From NCBI GenBank assembly GCA_947396885.1, contig OX377206.1, positions 89,711,960-89,775,959 on the forward strand: a stretch of DNA of 64,000 bases, read 5' to 3'. Made by a program: the position numbers and the translations under genes. How positions within the stretch are numbered: position 1 is the first letter of the stretch; every line of letters begins with the position of its first letter. This stretch comes from Heligmosomoides polygyrus polygyrus (Eukaryota > Nematoda > Chromadorea > Rhabditida > Heligmosomidae). This document shows positions 59,701 through 64,000 of this stretch, piece by piece. The notes beneath the pieces are model-generated. The model made no database searches and was not told the origin of the DNA. It was given only the letters and a program-made list of their open reading frames with translations.

Positions 59701-62700
59701 CTTTATAGCTGTTTTAGTTACCCTGCCTTATCCCAAGATGAAGCGCGTGGTAGCGCAATGTGTAGGGGCGCTGGCTGCCGCGTGGAACCGATTCCAGGTT
59801 CTTGGTTCGGGTTTCTCGCCTAAACCAACCAAGCCTTCCATCCCTCCGGGATGATTCAATTGGTACCAGAATCGGTTGCCTATCGTCTGGCCACCGCAAG
59901 CCATTGTGTATGCGAAATACGCATTCAGCTTTCCTCCACGACATTCCGTAGAAGTAGAATGCGTGGCGCATCCCTGAAGGAAATGATCGACGCACTCATT
60001 CATCCTTTCATAACATAATTGATGTAGTTTTATGGCATCATTGCACCGTGCAGTCGCAGCGTTTTACCCAGTAAGGATAACGGATGAATGACGGCATTGC
60101 TCAAACCCTTTCGGGATGCGCCATGCATTCTACTTCTACGTGATGTCTCAGAAACGATTTGAATGCGTATTTGGCCAAACAATGACTTGTTGTGGACAGT
60201 CGATGAACAAGTGAACAATTTTTCCTTCCCAGACAAGTCTGGTACCAATTCAGCGACCCCGGATGGAAAGGCTTGGCTGGCCTGGGCGGAGAATCTGAAC
60301 CAAGAACTTGGTATCGGGCGCACGCGACAGCCGGCACTAGACTGCGCTACAAGGCCCGCACTAACTAGTAACTCGCAGAAGATCAGAAATTTTGGATGCT
60401 CTTCAAAAATTCGTTCGTTCTTTCCACAAATCATTTCACTGCTTCAGTCTTAATAAAATCCGCATCTGTTTACTTATGAATTATTTCTGAAAAAAAGTTA
60501 AACTAAGGTAAAGATTCTTCGAATCTTACCCATTATTTTTGTTATATTTCAAATATTACAGAATAAGCGAGCTCTCCACCGAACGTGATGGACTTATTAG
60601 TCGGCTGTGTGCAATGAACACAACAGTTGAGGGACTACAAGTAGGTTATCCGTAATAATCCTTTATTCAGTTATTTCTTGCGAATAATCTCTTCTAAATC
60701 CATAGCTAAAGAATTTTTGTCAAAGTTCCCGTCTTCCTCTATTGATACTACTCAGGTTACTATTGAAAATGCATGGCTAATGGAGCATAACGCCCGACTC
60801 ATACTAGAAAATCAGCTGCTGCAGCTCAGCAAGAAGTACGAATACGGTGATTTCGAGCAGTTTATGGGTTTTGACGCAGTCGACAGGATTTCTGAGGTAA
60901 TGGGAACGAGCGCACAGCTCGAATGATTATGAATTGTTAGTACCTTACGCTCCGTTGTAATAATTTCACCAATGATGACTTGCTATTGATTACACCGACT
61001 TTTCTTTCCTTTACAAAGGCATTTTGATCTATGCCGTACACTTTCTCGTGTTGATATCTGTTGCTCAGCCTTCCCGTTGTGATGATACACAAATAAGTAT
61101 TGCGAGAGTGCAAGGTGCCATTGTGCTTTACGTTCATCGACCTGAAGAAGGCATTTGACTCCGACGAGACTGAAGCGGTCGTCGAAGCCCTGCTCACTCA
61201 GGACGTTCCTACTCAGTACATCAGAGTCCTTCGAAAGCTGTACAGTGGACTCACGACCAAGATTTTACCATTCTACAACAACGTCGTTATCGACGTGGAG
61301 AGAGGGGTTCAGCAAGGGAATACCAGATCCCCGAAGCTCTTCAGCGCCACCCTAGAATGGGAAGACATGGGAGTGGGTCGACGGCCGGCAGCTGCACCAT
61401 CTGCGCTTCGCTTACGACGTCGTGCTCATAACACCGAGCATCAGTCACATGGAGCGAATGCTGCCCGACTTCGATCTTGTATGTGGGAACGTTGAACTGC
61501 AGCTGAATCTTACGAAGACGATGTTCATGAGGAACGGACAAGTTCTTGATGCCCCATTCTCCTCAACAGAACGAACATCTCCGAATGCTCCAGCTACGTG
61601 TATCTGGGTCGCGAAGTCAATATGGCCAATGACCTAGCGCCGGAGCTGAGCAGGAGGAAACGAGCGGCTTGGGGAGCTTTCAAAAGCGTCGAAGAAGTCG
61701 TGAAAAAGACGAAGAACGTCCGACTCTACCGTTCTTCCTGCCCTAACATACGCCTCAGAGACCTGGGGCTATACGAAAGCAGGATGAAACGTGATCAGCG
61801 TCGCGCAGAGTGGAATCGAGAGGACGATGCTCGGAGTAACACGACTCACACAAGTGAGAGAAGGCCTCCGAGGTTCCGAGGTTCGCCGACGTTCGATGAT
61901 CAGAGACGCTGTCGCATGGGCCAAGTCGTCGAAAATTAGGTGGGCCGGCCACGTAATGCGCTTCGCAGACACTTGCTGGGCGAAAGCCGTTACCGACTGG
62001 TTCCCGCGAGATGCCAAGAGAACACCAGGACACCCACAAACGCGTTGGTCGGACTTCTTCGTGAAAGCTCTGAACGACCAATATGACGCTCTTCGTGTCC
62101 CTCGAGCGAGGAGGATTCATTGGAGCACTCTGGCACGCTCAGGGACAAATGAAAGCTCTTATTCGAGCAAATCGAACCTTAACGTGACGACAGGGGCTAT
62201 AACGTGATACTACATACTGAACCCATGGAAACCCTACTGAAGAAATTCTAGAAAGCGATAAGCGAATGCTGTTCTATTAGTTCCAGAATGCTTTTTTTCA
62301 ATGCTGCTGTTTTTTTCTCAGATTTTTTCTTAGAATATTTCAGTTGCGATTGCACATGAAAGCTTATAAGACGCAGATTGCTATCCTACACGAAAGACTA
62401 CACCTGGCTGTGTTACAAGTGAAACACGAGGTAGATATTTTCTCAAAAGCACATGGAGAAAATACAGCACTTGAGGACTTTTAGTCAAATTTCTTCAACA
62501 TTTACGATCTACAGGTCGGTTTGCATGCTCTCACTGGTGGTGAAGCAATTCAAGAACATCTACAAACGCGGAGGGAAATCGACGCTCTTCAAGCCCTTTC
62601 CGAGTAAGCGGCGTTGAAGTGATAAGGATGAAAGATTTATTACGTATTAGTGGTATAGTTTCCAACGTGGTAGCGCTAGCCAAACAAGTCCTGTGAACAG

Positions 62701-63845
62701 TTTCAGCACTAGTCGTTAATGTGGCCTACATGAGGAGAGGGGAACTGATCCATCCAATCAGGACACATCGAACCCAGCTGATATGAGCGGTCGGCATCCT
62801 GATTGTTTGAGCCCTAGTTTACACTTGTGCCGCCACGCGGAGCGGCACCACGATCGCAATAGATATCGATTTTTCGCGCCGCCCGGTCGAAATCTGGGCC
62901 GTATGCTCGTGTTCCCCCGTTGGGGGAAAATCAATCAATATCAACATATCACATCACGCCCCAATCCCCCATTGGGGGAGACTCGGGGTAGACGAGCATA
63001 CGGCCCCTGTGCCGACCATCGTGCCGTGCCACGCAGCGGCGCAAGTATAAACTAGGGCTGACGCTCTGATTGGCCGAGATTGAGTGGTCTCGCTATATAG
63101 GCCATATTAACGACTTCTACCACAACTGCATAGCAACAAGCTAGGACAGCGATTCCGTAGTGTAGTGAGCTGCTATCAGGAAACAACGAAGGGGTCTTGG
63201 GTTCGAGTCTCACCTGACATTGCCGCGGAGAAATAGTCTCCACCCCTCCGGGGTCTCTGGACTGGAACCAGGCGTGTCTGTGGAGGATAATCATTGTTTA
63301 AGCCAAATATTCATTCAAATTACCTCCACGACATCCTGTAAAAGTAGAAGACGTGGCACATCTCACAAGGGGACTGATGAACGCCGTTTCTTATACTTCA
63401 TTCTTTAATTAGTTACAATGACCTTGAATGTAGCTTATTTCGCTACAGTCCATTAAAAGCCAAAGAAAGAATTAAGGGCTAGAGATGCAGGAAAAGGTAC
63501 TTGTCCGTTTTTTACCCTACTATGCAGGGCAACGACGCAAAATTCTAGCTGGAGACAAAGGAAATATGAATTTTAATGATAGAGAGCCAGCGATGAGTGC
63601 ATTGAGTGAATAAACAGCCAGTGCAATCAACGCTTTGATTGGCTGGCCCCTCCCTTGCCGCGCCCCCTGCACCCGGTCGGACAAAACCCTGATAAGTACC
63701 AAAGAAAGCATGTCATTAAAACTAGCCAACCCTAAGTGTTAAAAATGTTTGACATTTTCAATTCAGGTCGTTGTGTTTCGAAAACCGATCACTGCGAGAA
63801 GACAAACTGTTGCTTGCGGGCAGGATAGAGCAACTGGAGTCATCC
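53338..63845 (+). CDS. Coiled-coil protein with KEN motif, 3' end outside window (11 exons, 370 codons)
   Basis: Exons: 53338-53566 (tentative), 54525-54633, 55066-55135, 55642-55658 (17-nt microexon), 55981-56105, 57368-57452, 60562-60640, 60756-60896, 62344-62430, 62515-62603, 63767-63845. Every junction keeps phase and most donors are GTAAGN-like. The protein is heptad-rich from SLEQQIRLLELENHFLM (exon 2) onward: LEDMVRAVTAQEQRMSAIKQ, LMEELLHLQQRLDDLAP, ISELSTERDGLISRL, ARLILENQLLQLSKKY, IAILHERLHLAVLQV, LREDKLLLAGRIEQLES. Near residue 135 it has DKENLDPKRR, a KENxxP-type match. I do not recognise the family; a cytoskeletal or spindle coiled-coil protein is inference. The last exon ends phase 0 at a GTAAGT donor 155 bp from the window end. 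Exon 1 is weakest: it has an open frame and a good donor but no recognisable content, so the true start may be elsewhere. Confidence 0.75.
53674..53707. repeat. (AT)n microsatellite
   Basis: About 16 AT units. Confidence 0.9.
53810..54310. repeat. ATTCGAAT-rich degenerate satellite
   Basis: Dense GAATATTCGAAT, ACATTCGAAAA and AACGCGATTTTTTGAAT motifs. The CGCGATTTTTTGAATA unit recurs at about 60-bp steps. Both strands are open for long stretches as a result. It lies in the first intron of the coiled-coil gene. Confidence 0.75.
54785..55015. mobile_element. Probable MITE family F relative
   Basis: TCGTTAATGTGATCTACGGA at the left and CCATGTAGGCTATAT at the right resemble family F ends but are diverged. 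It is just upstream of exon 55066-55135. Confidence 0.4.
55207..55620. repeat. Family C fragment
   Basis: ACGTCAAATTAGAAAAAATT, CAAGTTGGACACTCTTCGAA and ATTTTATAAAACGTTTATTG match the left part of family C. Confidence 0.45.
56195..56430 (-). repeat. Diverged SINE-like copy
   Basis: AGGATGCGCCACGCATTTTA tail and CTGGCCTGGGCGGGATCC core, inverse orientation, just after coding exon 55981-56105. Confidence 0.6.
56915..57165 (+). repeat. Diverged SINE-like copy
   Basis: GAGTCATAGCGTAGTCGGAA (A box TAGCGTAGTCGG), then CTGGCCACCGTAAGTCACTA and CACGATACCCTGCGGAATAG. Confidence 0.55.
57180..57314. mobile_element. MITE family G (135 bp)
   Basis: GGCACCGTTTATACTTCCAA at the left and TCGAAGTATAAACGGGGCC at the right, continuing inward as CGCCGAGCGACGCGACGCCA and its inverse. 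Confidence 0.8.
57795..58010 (-). repeat. Diverged SINE-like copy
   Basis: CGGGATACGCCATGCGTTTT tail and a head near CCGGCTGCGCTTCGAA, inverse orientation. Confidence 0.55.
58260..58420 (-). repeat. Single copy of the tRNA-like repeat
   Basis: GCGCCAGGCCGGGCTCGAAT and TGCTTTCCGGGCAGCGATGC match; other parts are diverged, and a partial inverse copy follows. Confidence 0.5.
58855..59065 (+). repeat. Partial SINE-like copy
   Basis: CTGTCCATCGCAAGTCACTG, ATGATATCCCGTAGAAGTAG and ATGCGTGGCGCATCCC define the 3' half. Confidence 0.6.
59317..59608 (+). repeat. SINE-like copy, near full length
   Basis: AGTGTGCTCGGAGGAGGTG head, ATTTTCCGCCCAGGTTAACC core, and a tail ending at CCTTTATCC. A 16-bp poly-G run precedes it (59238-59253). 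Confidence 0.75.
59745..60010 (+). repeat. SINE-like copy
   Basis: GTGGTAGCGCAATGTGTAGG head (A-box-like), TTGGTTCGGGTTTCTCGCC, and a CCACGACATTCCGTAGAAGT tail. Confidence 0.75.
60082..60352 (-). repeat. SINE-like copy
   Basis: Inverse order: GATGCGCCATGCATTCTACT, GCTTGGCTGGCCTGGGCGGA and TAGACTGCGCTACAAGGCCC. Confidence 0.75.
61100..62207 (+). pseudogene. Dead non-LTR retrotransposon reverse transcriptase fragment
   Basis: Read through at least three frame changes, this stretch encodes RT palm motifs: FTFIDLKKAFDS (61130 region), GVQQGN in the position of the usual GxxQGD/N block, HHLRFAYDVVLIT at 61407-61418 where FADD is expected, LNLTKTMFM, and VYLGREV. The C-terminal part has the KIRWAGHVMRF and RTPGHPQTRWSDFF segments typical of RTE/BovB-like and related LINEs in animals. 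FAYD replaces one catalytic Asp with Tyr, so together with the frameshifts the enzyme cannot work. It lies in the 60897-62343 intron of the coiled-coil gene, sense to it. The 5' endonuclease part is absent (5' truncation). Confidence 0.85.
62711..63115. mobile_element. Triple-nested MITE: F containing B containing a third
   Basis: Outer ends AGTCGTTAATGTGGCCTACA and GGCCATATTAACGACT define family F. Inside, GCCCTAGTTTACACTTGTGC (62812) and GCAAGTATAAACTAGGGC (63059) are family B ends. Inside B, GGGCCGTATGCTCGTG (62897) faces CGAGCATACGGCCCC (63006) around GTTGGGGGAAAA/CCCCCATTGGGGGAG. B halves and F halves each resume on the far side. It lies in the coiled-coil gene intron 62604-63766. Confidence 0.8.
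63140..63405 (+). repeat. Diverged SINE-like copy with clear pol III boxes
   Basis: GTAGTGTAGTGAGCTG and GGGTTCGAGTCTCACC at 63155-63220 resemble A and B boxes. The later tail has CCACGACATCCTGTAAAAGT. Confidence 0.6.
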
Positions 63846-63877
63846 GTAAGTCTTTATATCCGTCTGGGTTCATTAAC

Positions 63878-64000
63878 TGGGCGCGCGGTGGCGCAATCGA
63901 AGGAGGCGCTGGCTGTAGTCTGCACCACCGATTCGAGGATCCTGGTCCGGGTTTTCGTCCAGGCCAACCAAGCCTTTCCCTCCCCTGTTGGTTAATTGGT
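63878..64000 (+). repeat. SINE-like copy cut by window end
   Basis: GCGCGGTGGCGCAATCGAAG head and GTTTTCGTCCAGGCCAACCA core. Confidence 0.75.

Noticed and set aside
1..64000. Bacterial, phage or CRISPR content
   Set aside because: No operon-like dense coding, no Shine-Dalgarno-led gene runs, and no regularly spaced direct repeats with unique spacers. The 213-bp array units are near-identical, not spacer-bearing.

Overview
The window looks like nuclear DNA of a nematode. Its genes have many short exons with small and large introns, some TTTTCAG acceptors, likely spliced-leader acceptors just upstream of start codons, and AATAAA polyadenylation signals. The dense mix of tRNA-derived SINE-like repeats and inverted-repeat elements, together with gene content, best fits a strongylid such as a hookworm. 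That assignment is inference; no species-specific marker was tested. I saw no bacterial operons, CRISPR arrays or rRNA. I reconstructed the genes by hand, requiring that every exon junction keep phase.

Three protein genes are supported. (1) + strand, 1074-22786, 19 coding exons, 771 aa: a predicted secreted protein with three MAM domains joined by Thr/Ser-rich and basic linkers. (2) - strand, 44567-28238, 35 coding exons, about 1255 aa: an orthologue of the autophagy scaffold FIP200/RB1CC1 (C. elegans EPG-7, yeast Atg11 relatives). It has an N-terminal ubiquitin-like domain, the conserved helical region, a long coiled coil and a C-terminal claw domain. The claw exons lie 3.6 kb beyond the rest of the gene, behind an intron full of tandem repeats. 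(3) + strand, from about 53338 (first exon tentative) past the window end: a coiled-coil protein with a KENxxP motif, 370 codons so far, not recognised. Genes 1 and 2 are convergent; genes 2 and 3 are divergent with about 8.7 kb between them. They share no evident pathway.

Most of the rest is repeats. About 20 copies of a roughly 270-bp tRNA-derived SINE-like family occur on both strands. There are also several families of short inverted-repeat elements, including double and triple nestings (14.4-14.8 kb and 62.7-63.1 kb). Two mariner-type relics abut at 7.66-10.02 kb. A long fold-back carries a tRNA-like segment (17.6-18.3 kb), and a tRNA-like cloverleaf family is tandemly duplicated at 34.8-35.3 kb. 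A dead non-LTR reverse transcriptase sits at 61.1-62.2 kb. The most unusual structure is at 29.3-31.8 kb: minisatellites, a 32-bp-arm hairpin, and a terminal-inverted-repeat element whose interior is six or more 213-bp tandem units that each carry a copy of the element's own terminus next to a variable poly-C tract.
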